Of a stretch of DNA of 64,000 bases, positions 9,123 to 17,629 are shown piece by piece. Every line of letters starts with the position of its first letter. Positions within the stretch are counted from its first letter, which is position 1. A program made the translations under genes and the position numbers. Below the pieces are notes generated by a model, which saw nothing but the letters and a program-made list of their open reading frames with translations, ran no database searches and was not told the DNA's origin. Origin of the DNA: Streptomonospora salina. GTDB lineage: Bacteria; Actinomycetota; Actinomycetes; Streptosporangiales; Streptosporangiaceae. The stretch covers positions 248,001-312,000 of the forward strand of contig NZ_JACHLY010000002.1 of the NCBI RefSeq assembly GCF_014204715.1. The letters are read 5' to 3'.

Positions 9123-9273
9123 CTCCTTCGCTGCGTCATCGCCTGGTGCCGGGGTCCGGTCGGCCGGCGCCGCGCCCGGACCCGCCGCAGGCCAACCCTA
9201 ATCGCTTCGGCGCACACGGTCGCACCCCGCCACCGCGGTCGCGCCCGGAGCCGCACGGGCCGCGCTGCGGCGC

Positions 9274-9279
9274 TAGGCT
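9274..9279 (+). promoter_or_regulatory. -10 box (TAGGCT) of leaderless menE
   Basis: TAGGCT ends 8 nt before GTG 9288 and no ribosome binding site is present. Same arrangement as menF, so the two plus-strand men genes appear to share a leaderless design. Confidence 0.5.
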
Positions 9280-9287
9280 GGGCCGAC

Positions 9288-10484
9288 GTGGCCGACCGAC
9301 CTCTGCAGGCGGTGATGGGCGTGGAGCCCGCCGAACTCACCGACCTGCTCGACGACTCCCTGCAGCAGCGCGGACCCGCGCTGCTGCCGCTCGACCCCGC
9401 TCTGCCCCGGCCCCGTCTGGAGGCCGTGCTGGCGGCGATGCGCCCCTCCTCGCTGCGCACCCCCGAAGGCGTGACGGCCCTGGACGGCGGCAGCGGCACC
9501 GGCGAGGACACCGCCCTGACCATCGCCACCTCCGGGTCGACCGGTGCGCCCAAAGGCGTCGAACTGCCCGCGCCGGCCCTGCTCGCCTCGGCCCGCGCCT
9601 CGCTGCGGCGCATCGGGGCCGCCGACGGCGACCGGTGGCTGTGCGTCCTGCCGCACACCCACATCTCCGGGCTCCTCGTTCTCGTGCGCGCCCTGGCGGC
9701 CGGCACCGAACCCGTGGTCGAGCCCTTCGGGCCCGCCGCGGCGGCGCGCGCGGCGCAGCGCCACCGCCCGCACGTCTCCCTGGTGCCCACCCAGCTGCGC
9801 CGGCTCGTGGACGCCGGCTGCGACCTGTCGGCGTTCGGCACGATCCTGCTCGGGGGCGCCGCCGCGCAGCCGGGCCTGCTGGAGGCCGCCCGCGCAGCCG
9901 GCGGCCGGGTGGTCACCACCTACGGCATGAGCGAAACCTGCGGCGGCTGTGTCTACGACGGCGAGCCGCTGGAGGGCGTGCAGGTGCGCCTTGAGGACGA
10001 CGGCCGGATCCTGCTGGGCGGTCGCACGCTCTTCGCCGGCTACCGCCGCGATCCCGGCGCGACGGCCGAGGCCCTGGTGTCGGGCGAGGACGGAGCGCCG
10101 TGGCTGCGCACCGGGGACCTGGGCGGGTTCGACGACCGGGGGCGGCTCGCGGTGCGCGGCCGGCTGGACGACGTCGTCAACACCGGCGGGCACAAGGTGG
10201 TCCCGGCCGAGGTCGCCGCACTGGTGATGCGAATGGACTCGGTCGCCGACGCCGCCGTGGTGGGCCGCCCCGACCCCGAGTGGGGCGAGCGCGTGGCCGC
10301 GGTGGTGGTGCCGGTCGACCCGGCGGCCCCGCCCGGGCTGGAGGAGGTGCGCACGTGGGTGGCGCGGCACCTGCCCCGCTACGCGGCGCCGCGGGAGGTG
10401 GAGATCCGCTCCAGCCTGCCCCTGCTGACCTCGGGAAAACCGGACCTGGCGGCCCTGCGCTGGCAGGCTGTCGAGCGCGATTGA
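9288..10484 (+). CDS. menE: o-Succinylbenzoate-CoA ligase
   Basis: A 398-residue ANL-superfamily adenylating enzyme that activates o-succinylbenzoate as its CoA ester. The P-loop-like A3 motif TIATSGSTGAPKGVELP, the A5 motif TTYGMSETCGGCVYDG, the A7/A8 region WLRTGDLGGFDDRGRLAVRGRLDDVVNTGGHKV and the terminal lysine motif LTSGKPDLAAL are visible. It is shorter at the N-terminus than fatty acyl-CoA ligases, as usual for actinobacterial MenE. GTG 9288 is preferred for its TAGGCT box; ATG 9315 is the alternative. It diverges from menB, so the 166-bp gap holds both promoters. Confidence 0.9.
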   Translation: MADRPLQAVMGVEPAELTDLLDDSLQQRGPALLPLDPALPRPRLEAVLAAMRPSSLRTPEGVTALDGGSGTGEDTALTIATSGSTGAPKGVELPAPALLASARASLRRIGAADGDRWLCVLPHTHISGLLVLVRALAAGTEPVVEPFGPAAAARAAQRHRPHVSLVPTQLRRLVDAGCDLSAFGTILLGGAAAQPGLLEAARAAGGRVVTTYGMSETCGGCVYDGEPLEGVQVRLEDDGRILLGGRTLFAGYRRDPGATAEALVSGEDGAPWLRTGDLGGFDDRGRLAVRGRLDDVVNTGGHKVVPAEVAALVMRMDSVADAAVVGRPDPEWGERVAAVVVPVDPAAPPGLEEVRTWVARHLPRYAAPREVEIRSSLPLLTSGKPDLAALRWQAVERD

Positions 10485-10619
10485 CGCGACCGCCCGCGGG
10501 CAGGATGATCGGTGACCGCGATCATTCGGTAACGGATCCGCTAACGGCGGAACTTCGCACGCCGGGCAGGCGTCTACCAAAGCACCGAATCCAACCCCTC
10601 GCGACGAAGGAGGTGGGCG

Positions 10620-10736
10620 GTGCGGATCGGTCGGCACCGGCCCTGCGGACGCAGCTGTGCGGCCGCGCCGAAAGGGCCGCGCACCCATACGCCAATACCC
10701 GTTCCCCGGAGCCGCCCACGCCGCATCGGAGCGTGA
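10620..10736 (+). CDS. Candidate 38-residue basic ORF upstream of the sigma factor
   Basis: GTG 10620 is preceded by GAAGGAGGTGGGCG, one of the best Shine-Dalgarno sequences in the window, and opens a 38-codon frame rich in Arg and Pro (begins MRIGRHRPCGRSC). About a quarter of its third positions are A or T, lower GC than real genes here, so coding is uncertain. It lies 136 bp before the sigma factor gene, on the same strand. It may be a leader peptide, a small protein, or a chance match. Confidence 0.3.
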   Translation: MRIGRHRPCGRSCAAAPKGPRTHTPIPVPRSRPRRIGA

Positions 10737-10770
10737 TCTAGACCACGTCCCGCGAGATCCAATCGAGACC

Positions 10771-10807
10771 GGGAACATTTGACTCTCTGACGCGTTAGAC
10801 ATAGTGG
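10771..10807 (+). promoter_or_regulatory. Candidate promoter(s) of the sigma factor gene
   Basis: TTGACT (10779-10784) is a good vegetative -35 box, but at a 17-nt spacing the -10 is only TAGTGG. Overlapping it, GGGAAC (10771-10776) and GTT (10794-10796) are 17 nt apart, resembling ECF-type GGAAC-GTT promoters such as those used by SigR/SigE-like factors on hrdB genes. Both assignments are inference. Confidence 0.35.
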
Positions 10808-10872
10808 CGTGCGAAACCGGCGGGCTCCTACCGCCACGCGCCTTACGTCTTGGAAGGGAGGGAGGTGCCTTC

Positions 10873-12210
10873 ATGTCGCGCACTGCCCTAGCCACTTCTG
10901 CCACGGTGGCGGATACCGCAGCCGGCAAGGATGTCGCGTCCGCGTCGTCACTGGACGAGCTGATCACCCGGGGGCGCTCCCAGGGACACCTGTCCCTTGC
11001 GGAGCTCCGCGCGGCGTTCACCGCTGCGGGCATCAGCCCGGCCGACGGCCGCTCCATCCTGCGGGAACTCGCCGACGCAGGCGTGCGGCTCGCCAACGGG
11101 GGCGGCGACGCAGCGGTCGAGTCCGTCGACGCCGACGCCGAGGACGAAGCGCTTGAGGAGGCGCTGGACACCGCACCCCGCGAGGCCGACGAGGCCAAAT
11201 CCGAGGATACCGAAGAGGTCAGCGTCAGCCTGCCCACGCAGGAGCCGGAGGCTCCCGAGGCCGACCTCGACGACCAGTCCCCGGCCATGGGCGACTCCGT
11301 CCACACCTACCTGAAGGCTATCGGCCGCCGCCAGCTACTGACAGCCGAAGAGGAGGTCGACCTCGCCAAACGGATCGAGGCCGGGCTCTACGCCGAATAC
11401 CGCCTGGGCACCCTCGAGGAGTCTCCCGGCCCCGAGGAGCTCAGCGCAGAGGACCACGAGGACCTCACCGAGATCGCCGACGACGGCCGGCGCGCCAAGC
11501 AGCACATGCTGGAGGCCAACCTCCGGCTGGTGGTCTCGGTCGCCAAGAAGTACAGCGACCGCGGAATGTCGCTGCTGGACGTCGTGCAGGAGGGCAACCT
11601 CGGCCTGATCCGGGCCGTGGAGAAGTTCGACTACACCAAGGGCTTCAAGTTCTCCACCTACGCCATGTGGTGGATCCGCCAGGCCATACAGCGCGGCTTC
11701 GCCGACTCGGCCCGCACCATCCGACTGCCCGTGCACGTACTGGAACTGCTCAGCAAGGTCAGCCGCCTGGAGCGGGACATGCACCAGACTCTGGGCCGCG
11801 AACCCACGCCGGAAGAGCTGGCCAAGGAGCTGGACAAGTCGCCGTCGCAGATCGAGGAACTGCTGCGGATCACCCGCCAGCCCATCAGCCTCGACTCCAC
11901 CATCGGCGAGGACGGCGAGACCCGCATCGGCGACCTCATCGAGGACATCGACGCCTCGGAGGCCTCCGAGGTGGTCGACCGGCAGCTGATGGCCGACCAG
12001 CTCCGCAGCGCACTGGACGACCTCGAACCGCGCGAGGCGACGATCATGTCGCTGCGCTTCGGGCTGATGGACGGGCGCCCGCGGACCTTGGACGAGATCG
12101 GCAAGCACCTGGGGCTGACCCGCGAGCGTATCCGCCAGCTGGAGAAGCAGTCGCTGTCGAAGCTGCGCCACCCCAGCCGGGCCCAGCAGCTGCTCGACTT
12201 CGCGAGCTGA
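10873..12210 (+). CDS. Primary-type RNA polymerase sigma-70 factor (RpoD/HrdB-like)
   Basis: A 445-residue sigma-70 factor. Residues about 28-75 ([20 protein letters not shown]) resemble region 1.1 and are followed by an acidic linker. Region 1.2 begins at [21 protein letters not shown]; region 2 contains [20 protein letters not shown] and [20 protein letters not shown]; region 3 spans the [20 protein letters not shown] area; region 4 ends with the helix-turn-helix [32 protein letters not shown] precedes the ATG. Region 1.1 suggests a group 1 (housekeeping) or close group 2 factor. Whether it is the principal factor cannot be decided without the rest of the genome. A strong terminator follows. 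Confidence 0.9.
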   Translation: MSRTALATSATVADTAAGKDVASASSLDELITRGRSQGHLSLAELRAAFTAAGISPADGRSILRELADAGVRLANGGGDAAVESVDADAEDEALEEALDTAPREADEAKSEDTEEVSVSLPTQEPEAPEADLDDQSPAMGDSVHTYLKAIGRRQLLTAEEEVDLAKRIEAGLYAEYRLGTLEESPGPEELSAEDHEDLTEIADDGRRAKQHMLEANLRLVVSVAKKYSDRGMSLLDVVQEGNLGLIRAVEKFDYTKGFKFSTYAMWWIRQAIQRGFADSARTIRLPVHVLELLSKVSRLERDMHQTLGREPTPEELAKELDKSPSQIEELLRITRQPISLDSTIGEDGETRIGDLIEDIDASEASEVVDRQLMADQLRSALDDLEPREATIMSLRFGLMDGRPRTLDEIGKHLGLTRERIRQLEKQSLSKLRHPSRAQQLLDFAS

Positions 12211-12248
12211 CCGGGCGGCGGCCGCACCCGATCCGCCCCCGGACGACA

Positions 12249-12286
12249 GACCCCGTGCCCGCCACCGTGCGGGCACGGGGTCTTTT
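12249..12286 (+). terminator. Rho-independent terminator after the sigma factor gene
   Basis: A perfect 14-bp stem (12249-12262 with 12269-12282), six-base loop, followed by TTTT. It lies 39 bp after the stop codon, so the sigma factor gene is probably transcribed alone. Confidence 0.9.
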
Positions 12287-12392
12287 CGCGCCTTCTTCGC
12301 CCGGTTCCCGGAACTCGGGGTCACCCCCGAGGTTGCCCGGAGATCCCCATGCGGGGGGTGACCGCCGCCCGCGCGGGGGCGAGAATACGGTC

Positions 12393-12812
12393 ATGGTCCA
12401 CGAAACCGACGCCGCCCCGACCGATCCCGCCTCCCCGGCTCACGCGGCCGACACCGGTGCCGCCGCCGACGTCGCCGCCTCGCTACGGGCTTCACGCGAA
12501 CTCGGCCCCGAGTACGACGGCGCGATCGCCACCGCGATCGTCGAACGGCTCGACGCGTCGGTCGACGAACGGGTCGGCCGCCGCCTCGCCGAAGCCGGAG
12601 TGGGCCCGACGCGGCCCGACGCGCGCTCGGCACCCCAGAAGAAGGGCGACCACGGCTGGACGCCGCGGATGACCATGGGCCTCGTGGCCATGTGCTTCTT
12701 GATCCCGCTGAGCGCGATCTGCGGCGGCATCATGGGCGCCCCGGGCCTCGTCCTCGTCTGGGTGGGGACGCTCCTGTTCTACCTCGTCAGCGTGGTCGGT
12801 ACCCGGAGGTGA
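12393..12812 (+). CDS. Hypothetical two-segment membrane protein
   Basis: A 139-residue protein that I do not recognise. The first 60 residues are Ala/Asp/Thr-rich, the middle (about 60-90) is charged, and two membrane segments follow (MGLVAMCFLIPLSAICGGIMG, then GLVLVWVGTLLFYLVSVVG), ending with GTRR. It has no ribosome binding site; GAGAAT lies 6 nt before the ATG and may be a leaderless -10 box. It is separated from the sigma gene by a terminator, so it is an independent unit. High GC in third positions supports coding. Confidence 0.62.
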   Translation: MVHETDAAPTDPASPAHAADTGAAADVAASLRASRELGPEYDGAIATAIVERLDASVDERVGRRLAEAGVGPTRPDARSAPQKKGDHGWTPRMTMGLVAMCFLIPLSAICGGIMGAPGLVLVWVGTLLFYLVSVVGTRR

Positions 12813-12815
12813 CGT

Positions 12816-12843
12816 CCTCCCCCTCCTGAAGGAGGGGGTTCCC
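12816..12843. repeat. GC-rich hairpin resembling IS200/IS605 element ends
   Basis: CCCCCTCC-TGAA-GGAGGGGG followed by TTCCCACC (stem 12819-12826 with 12831-12838). Stems of this form, ending TGAA...GGGGTT, are common at the ends of IS200/IS605-type elements in actinomycetes. No transposase is attached. It could equally be the terminator of the gene that ends four bases before it. Confidence 0.4.
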
Positions 12844-13073
12844 ACCGTCCCGATGGGGCGGCCCCGCTCAGGCGGACCGCCTCGCGGCAGCGGCGTCCTG
12901 CTTCACCGCCGACCGCGGACGGGCGGACCCGTACCGTTTCACCTGCTGCTCGGCCAGGACGAGCCGCCCCTCGCGCATCCGGAACGCGCTGCGGGGGCCG
13001 TGCGCCGACTGCCTCCCGCCCCGGTCGTCAACCGGGGGTACGTCGCCCGCCCCGCGAAGCCGGGCGCGGCTCG

Positions 13074-13451
13074 CTACACTTCGGCTTCCCGGCTCCGCAG
13101 GGCGGCGCGGACGATCTCCAGCGCTTCGCCGCGGTCCAGTCCCAGCTTCGCGATGACGTCGGCGTAGCTGCGGGCCGCCGCGACCGCCTCGGCGCGCTGT
13201 GAGTCGCCGCCGGCGGCGATGTAGGTGCCGGAGCGGCCGCGCGTCTCGACGACCCCGGCCTGCTCCAGCTCACGGTAGGCGCGTGCGACCGTGTTCACGG
13301 CCACCGACAGGGTCTCGGCCAGCGCGCGTACGGTCGGCAGCCGGTATCCCACGGGCAAGTCGCCGTTGGCGGCCGCGTTGGCCACCGCCGCCCGTATCTG
13401 CTCATACGGGGGGACCTTCGACGTCGGGTCGATCCGGATCGCGTCCGGCAT
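13074..13451 (-). CDS. GntR-family regulator (YtrA type)
   Basis: A 125-residue DNA-binding repressor of the short YtrA type. The winged helix occupies residues about 10-80: KVPPYEQIRAAVANAAANGD, YRLPTVRALAETLSVAVNTV and YRELEQAGVVETRGRSGTY; the tail is one helical dimerisation segment without a ligand domain. YtrA-type genes usually precede ABC transporter genes; no such partner lies next to this one, and the minus-strand sequence after it (to 12870) only holds an unrecognised 50-codon open frame. The start ATG is preceded by GGGAGTGGGGGGCGAGG. Targets are unknown. Confidence 0.85.
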   Translation of the reverse strand: MPDAIRIDPTSKVPPYEQIRAAVANAAANGDLPVGYRLPTVRALAETLSVAVNTVARAYRELEQAGVVETRGRSGTYIAAGGDSQRAEAVAAARSYADVIAKLGLDRGEALEIVRAALRSREAEV

Positions 13452-13547
13452 CCTCGCCCCCCACTCCCTGTAACCTGCGCGGTGCCTGCGGCGTGCACGC
13501 GAACGCCTGCCCCGATCGTCCCACCGTGAAGCAAGCGGCGCACATCG

Positions 13548-13943
13548 TCACACCGCTGCGGGGTCGCGCGGCACCTGCTCGATCCCGTGCAGGCGGTGCT
13601 GTTCGCGAGCGGTCAGCAAGCGCTCGGCGGTCTCGGTCGCGCGGCGGACGTCGCGGGTGGCCAGCCGCTTGCGGCGGTAGATGCCGTCGGAATAGCCGCG
13701 CGCGCCGATCAGCACCCGCTCCTGGGCGTAGGCCGCGCGCATCGCCCCGGTCAGAGCGGTGTCCAGCTCCACGCCGCGGCGGTTCAGCTCCTGGACGCCG
13801 GCGTCGGCGCGCTGTGCCTCGGCGAGCCGTTCTTCGGCCCCGGCGACCGCGCGGAGCAGTTCCGGCAGCCGGTCGGCTTCGTGCCGGTCCTCGGCGAGGC
13901 GCGTGCGCGCGGCGTCGTCGACTTTTCGCTGTCCCAAGGCCAT
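13548..13943 (-). CDS. Hypothetical helical protein
   Basis: A 131-residue protein of unknown function starting at ATG 13943 with GGGAG 5 nt upstream. It is strongly charged (Arg, Glu, Asp, Ala) and predicted by eye to be almost all helical; heptad-like spacing in LPELLRAVAGAEERLAEAQR suggests a coiled coil. No signal peptide or membrane segment. It is transcribed towards the GntR gene 96 bp away and diverges from a TetR gene. I recognise no family. Confidence 0.6.
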   Translation of the reverse strand: MALGQRKVDDAARTRLAEDRHEADRLPELLRAVAGAEERLAEAQRADAGVQELNRRGVELDTALTGAMRAAYAQERVLIGARGYSDGIYRRKRLATRDVRRATETAERLLTAREQHRLHGIEQVPRDPAAV

Positions 13944-14072
13944 ATTCGCTCCCGATGTGCGATTGAGTGTACGAAGGGGACGCGCCGAGGGCGTCGGCGC
14001 TTCCACTCTAGAGGGGTCGAGATCACCTGGCGAGGCCAGGATGCAGTAACAGCCGCCTTTACGTAGTAATCC

Positions 14073-14078
14073 TAGGAT
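14073..14078 (+). promoter_or_regulatory. -10 box (TAGGAT) of the TetR gene
   Basis: TAGGAT lies 6 nt before GTG 14085, with no ribosome binding site, indicating a leaderless transcript (inference). Confidence 0.48.
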
Positions 14079-14084
14079 CCGGAC

Positions 14085-14762
14085 GTGACCCGAAACAACG
14101 CCGGCCTCAGCGCCGACCGCATCATCACCGAGGCCCTGCGCATCATCGACGGCCAGGGCCTGCGCCGGCTGACCATGCGCCGACTGGGCGACGCCCTCGA
14201 CGTCGAGGCCATGGCGATCTACCACCACTTCCCGCTGGGCAAGGAGCAGCTCTTCGAGGCGATCGTGGCCCATATCAGCGACGTCTCCGGCGGCTCCCCC
14301 GGCGATGCGGACGCCGAATCCGGGGAGGTCGGGCCGGGCGGGGAGGACGGCGCCGCCGGCGGGGCCGGAGAGCCCTCCGACAGCAGGTCTTGGGACGAGC
14401 GCCTGCGGACCTGGGCGCTGGACTACCGACGCGCCCTGCTGGATCACGCCCAGGCGCTGCCGCTGTTCATCCACCGCCGCCCCGACACCGAAGCCGCGCT
14501 GCGCACGCGTGAACTGCACTACGCCGCGTTCGCCGAGGCCGGACTCGGCGGCGCCGACGCGGTCCAGGCGGCCGCGGCGCTGGACTCCTATGTGACCGGC
14601 GCCGTCATCCACGAAGTGCGCGCCAACGGGCTGCCCGCGCGGGATCCGGCGGTGGTCGACGGCCGGTTCCCGCACACGGCGGCGCTGAGCGGCATCGAGC
14701 TGGACCCGCGGCGCCGGTTCACCGACGGGCTCGACTCCCTGCTGGCGTCGCTGCGCCCCTAG
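14085..14762 (+). CDS. TetR-family transcriptional regulator
   Basis: A 225-residue repressor. The N-terminal helix-turn-helix (residues about 8-55) reads LSADRIITEALRIIDGQGLR, LTMRRLGDALDVEAMAIYHH, the classical TetR recognition helix ending in YHHF. The C-terminal part resembles the tetracycline-repressor-like domain (ALDYRRALLDHAQALPLFIH, ALDSYVTGAVIHE). A Gly/Asp/Glu-rich insertion at about residues 66-100 separates the two. GTG 14085 is set by the TAGGAT box 6 nt upstream. No enzyme or pump lies next to it, so its ligand and targets are unknown. Confidence 0.85.
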   Translation: MTRNNAGLSADRIITEALRIIDGQGLRRLTMRRLGDALDVEAMAIYHHFPLGKEQLFEAIVAHISDVSGGSPGDADAESGEVGPGGEDGAAGGAGEPSDSRSWDERLRTWALDYRRALLDHAQALPLFIHRRPDTEAALRTRELHYAAFAEAGLGGADAVQAAAALDSYVTGAVIHEVRANGLPARDPAVVDGRFPHTAALSGIELDPRRRFTDGLDSLLASLRP

Positions 14763-14791
14763 AGCTCCGACCCGGCGATGGACGCGCACCC

Positions 14792-15487
14792 CTAGCGGGT
14801 CAGCCCGAGCTCCTGGGCGGCGATGGCGGCCTGCACGCGGCTTTGCAGATCCAGTTTGGCCAGGATGCGGCTGACGTGGGTCTTGGCCGTGGGTTCGGTG
14901 ATGCCCAGCCGCCGGGCGAGCTGCCGGTTGGACAGCCCTTCGCCCACCCAGGCCAGCACCTCGCGTTCGCGTGGAGTCAACTCGGCCACCGACGCGGCGG
15001 CGGGCAGGACGCGTCCGCTCGCGGCTCGGGCGCCGGGCTGCCCCGCGCCCATGCCCGCGCCGTCTCCGGCTCCGGCTCCGGCGAACGTGCTGATGAGGCG
15101 GCGCGTCACGGCCGGTGCGATCATGCCCTCGCCGCGTGCGACCACGCGCACCGCATCGGTCAGGCCGTCGGCCTCGATGTTCTTGAGCAGGAAACCCGCG
15201 GCTCCGGCACGCAGCGCGCCGAAGACGTACTCGTCGAGGTCGAAGGTCGTCAAGATGAGGACGTCGGTTCCGGACCCGGCGAGTTCGCGCGTGGCTGCGA
15301 TGCCGTCCTTGCGCGGCATCCGCACGTCCATCAGCACCAGATCGCAGCCGGTACGGCGGGCGGCCGCCACCACCTCCTCGCCGTCGGCGGCCTCGGCGAC
15401 GACCTCGATGTCGTCGGCGGCGTCCAGGATCATCACCAGGCCCGAGCGCACCGCCCACTGGTCCTCGGCCACCACCACCCGGATCAC
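14792..15487 (-). CDS. NarL/LuxR-type response regulator
   Basis: A 231-residue two-component regulator. The receiver domain (1 to about 120) shows VVVAEDQWAVRSGL, the phospho-acceptor Asp in CDLVLMDVRMPRKDG, and TTFDLDEYVFGALRAGAAGF with LLKN. A Gly/Ala-rich linker leads to a LuxR helix-turn-helix (residues about 165-225): LTPREREVLAWVGEGLSNRQ and TEPTAKTHVSRILAKL. GTG 15487 overlaps the stop of the kinase gene as GTGA, showing a co-translated pair. Typical targets of such orphan-sited systems are neighbouring membrane genes; here the divergent gene at 17041 is the nearest candidate. Confidence 0.92.
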   Translation of the reverse strand: MIRVVVAEDQWAVRSGLVMILDAADDIEVVAEAADGEEVVAAARRTGCDLVLMDVRMPRKDGIAATRELAGSGTDVLILTTFDLDEYVFGALRAGAAGFLLKNIEADGLTDAVRVVARGEGMIAPAVTRRLISTFAGAGAGDGAGMGAGQPGARAASGRVLPAAASVAELTPREREVLAWVGEGLSNRQLARRLGITEPTAKTHVSRILAKLDLQSRVQAAIAAQELGLTR

Positions 15488-16899
15488 CGCACACCGTCCT
15501 CGGCTCCTGCAGGGCGCTCCGCCGCGCCGGCACCGCCCGGGTCCTGGGCGGCACCGCCGTCCGCGGCCGACCCACGCGGCTCGGCGCCGGACGCCTGTTC
15601 CGCGGGCGACAGCGGTATCTCGGCCCGCACCCGCCACGTCCGCGCGTCCACCGGACCCGCGCTGAACCGTCCGCCGAGCAGCAGCACCCGCTCGCGCATC
15701 CCGGTCAGCCCCGCTCCCGCGCCCTGTCCGTGGAGCACCCCGGTCGCCCCCTCCCCTGCCTCGGCGACGCCGTTGCTCACGCTCACGACCAGCGTTCGCC
15801 CCCCGGAAGTCTCGCCCGCGCCGATCCCGTCCTCCCGGCCGTTCCCCCGTCCGACCGCATCGCCGGCCCGAACGTCCACGACCACCTCGACCCGCCTCGG
15901 ATGGGCGTAGCGTAGCGCGTTGGTCAGCGACTCCTGCAGCACCCGGTAGGCGGCGGCGTCGGCGCGCGGAGGCAGCGGCGGCACGCCGTCGGGCCAGGCG
16001 ACCTCCACCTCCACCCCGGCTTCGCGGGCATCGGCGAAGAACCGGTCGGCGTCGGAGAGCCGGGGAGTCACCGCATCCAGGTGCGATCCGCCCTCCTCGT
16101 CGCGCAGCACCCGGATCATGGCACGCATGTCGGTGAGGCCGTGCAGGCTGCTGTCACGGATCACTCCCAGGATTCGGCGCATCCGCGCAGGATCGGCCTC
16201 GCGCATCGACAGGGCGGCGGTGGACTGCACCGCAACGGCGCTGAGGTGGTTGGCGATCACGTCGTGCAGCTCGCGGGCCACCCGGCCGCGTTCCTCGGTC
16301 ACGGCGTTGCGCCGGTCCAGTTCGGCCATCCGCTCGATCTGGCGGGCCCGCTCGCGTTCCAAAGCCGTGCGCTGACGGTGTTCGCGTACGCTCAGGCCGC
16401 TGATGACCGGGCTGGCGAAGACCAGGACGTAGAGCCCGATCACCTGGACGAGCTCCAGTAGCCCGCCCCGGAAGGCTCCGAGCATCAGCGCCGCCGCCAG
16501 CGACGCGGTCACCGCCACCCCGCCCGCGCAGACCAGGGCCAGCACCGTGTCGGCCGATCGGCGCCGGCCCCACACGCATGCCGCGTACAGAGCGTCGCCG
16601 TAGACGATGATCACAGCGGAGGAGGGGCCGATCGCGGCGTCGACCGCGAGGACCAGTGTCGCCGCGCCGAGGACGGCGCCGGGCGCCGTGCGCCGGAAGA
16701 GCATCAGACCGCAGACGGCGGCCAGGGTGGCCAGCAGCCAGTGCGGACCGATGCCGTCGCGCCAGAAGTAGGCTCCCACGCCCCACAGCAGCAGTCCCAG
16801 CGCGAACATCGCCCCCGCCCACAGGGCGCTTCCAAGGTAGGCGCGGCCACCCAGCAGCGGGTGGTCCAGCAGCTCGCGGCCGGGCGGTCGTCCTCTCAC
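15484..16899 (-). CDS. Sensor histidine kinase (HisKA_3, NarL partner)
   Basis: A 471-residue kinase. Residues about 25-190 contain roughly six membrane segments with almost no loops, so the signal is probably sensed within the membrane. The dimerisation/phosphoacceptor box is ERGRVARELHDVIANHLSAV with the histidine in ELHD; the ATPase part has VLQESLTNALRYAHP and GAGAGLTGMRERV. The start GTG 16899 is supported by GGGATGGAG on its 5' side. The C-terminal 45 residues are low-complexity Ala/Gly/Pro. The ATPase domain is loosened by a Gly-rich insertion at about residue 375. Same transcript as the response regulator. Confidence 0.9.
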   Translation of the reverse strand: MRGRPPGRELLDHPLLGGRAYLGSALWAGAMFALGLLLWGVGAYFWRDGIGPHWLLATLAAVCGLMLFRRTAPGAVLGAATLVLAVDAAIGPSSAVIIVYGDALYAACVWGRRRSADTVLALVCAGGVAVTASLAAALMLGAFRGGLLELVQVIGLYVLVFASPVISGLSVREHRQRTALERERARQIERMAELDRRNAVTEERGRVARELHDVIANHLSAVAVQSTAALSMREADPARMRRILGVIRDSSLHGLTDMRAMIRVLRDEEGGSHLDAVTPRLSDADRFFADAREAGVEVEVAWPDGVPPLPPRADAAAYRVLQESLTNALRYAHPRRVEVVVDVRAGDAVGRGNGREDGIGAGETSGGRTLVVSVSNGVAEAGEGATGVLHGQGAGAGLTGMRERVLLLGGRFSAGPVDARTWRVRAEIPLSPAEQASGAEPRGSAADGGAAQDPGGAGAAERPAGAEDGVR

Positions 16900-17040
16900 G
16901 GCTCCATCCCAGCACGTGCGGCCCGCGGATGCGTACATCCAACGTCGCAGGGATCTCCCTACCCGCGACGATCCCCGGGGAGGGGGCGGCCCGCGATGCT
17001 GGGGACATCGACTGCCCGCGCGGGCGTAAGGGGGATCGCT

Positions 17041-17622
17041 GTGATCGTCGGGCTGATCCTGGCGTGCGAAGCGCTGTTCTGGATATTCGCGGCAGGCGGG
17101 CTCGCCGCCCGCTACGTACTGCGGCGCAGCCGCCTGAGCAGCGCGCTCCTGGTGTCGGTACCGCTGGTCGACCTGGTACTGCTGGCGGTGATCGCGGTGC
17201 ATCTGGCGCTGGGCGGGACGGCGGACTCCTCGCACGGTCTGGGCGCGCTCTACCTCGGTTTCACCGTGGCCTACGGGAGCAGCGTCGTCGGCTGGCTCGA
17301 CGTGCGCTTCGCCCATCGCTTCGCCGGCGGGCCGCCGCCGACGCGACCGCCCAAGCGCGGCATACCGGCCGTGCGGCGCGAAGCCGCCGCGTGGCTGCGC
17401 TGCGTAGCGGCGTGCGCGGTCGGCGCCGGCGTCCTGGGCGCACTGATCCTGCTGGTGGGCGATCCCGAACGCACCGCGGCCCTGCAGCAGACGTTCCCTC
17501 CGCTGGGGATCGTCCTCGCGATCCACACCGTCGCTTCGGTGTGGATCGCCGCCGAGGCGCTGCTGCGCCCGGGCTCCGGCGCCGAGGACGGGGACGCCGT
17601 CGCCGGGGGCGGCCGCCGGTAG
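17041..17622 (+). CDS. Hypothetical integral membrane protein
   Basis: A 193-residue membrane protein with about five hydrophobic segments (VIVGLILACEALFWIFAAGG, LLVSVPLVDLVLLAVIAVHL, LYLGFTVAYGSSVVGW, CVAACAVGAGVLGALILLVG, LGIVLAIHTVASVWIAAEAL) and a cytoplasm-like loop GPPPTRPPKRGIPAVRRE. GTG 17041 follows AAGGGGG at 6 nt; ATG 16996 is a longer option. It diverges from the kinase gene, so it may be a target of that two-component system (inference from position). I do not recognise the family. Confidence 0.65.
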   Translation: MIVGLILACEALFWIFAAGGLAARYVLRRSRLSSALLVSVPLVDLVLLAVIAVHLALGGTADSSHGLGALYLGFTVAYGSSVVGWLDVRFAHRFAGGPPPTRPPKRGIPAVRREAAAWLRCVAACAVGAGVLGALILLVGDPERTAALQQTFPPLGIVLAIHTVASVWIAAEALLRPGSGAEDGDAVAGGGRR

Positions 17623-17629
17623 CGGGCGG

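Noticed and set aside
12870-13073. Minus-strand open frame after the GntR gene (contains MREGRLVLAEQQVKRYGS)
   Set aside because: I wondered about a transporter or transposase remnant, but no family was recognisable and the start is unclear.
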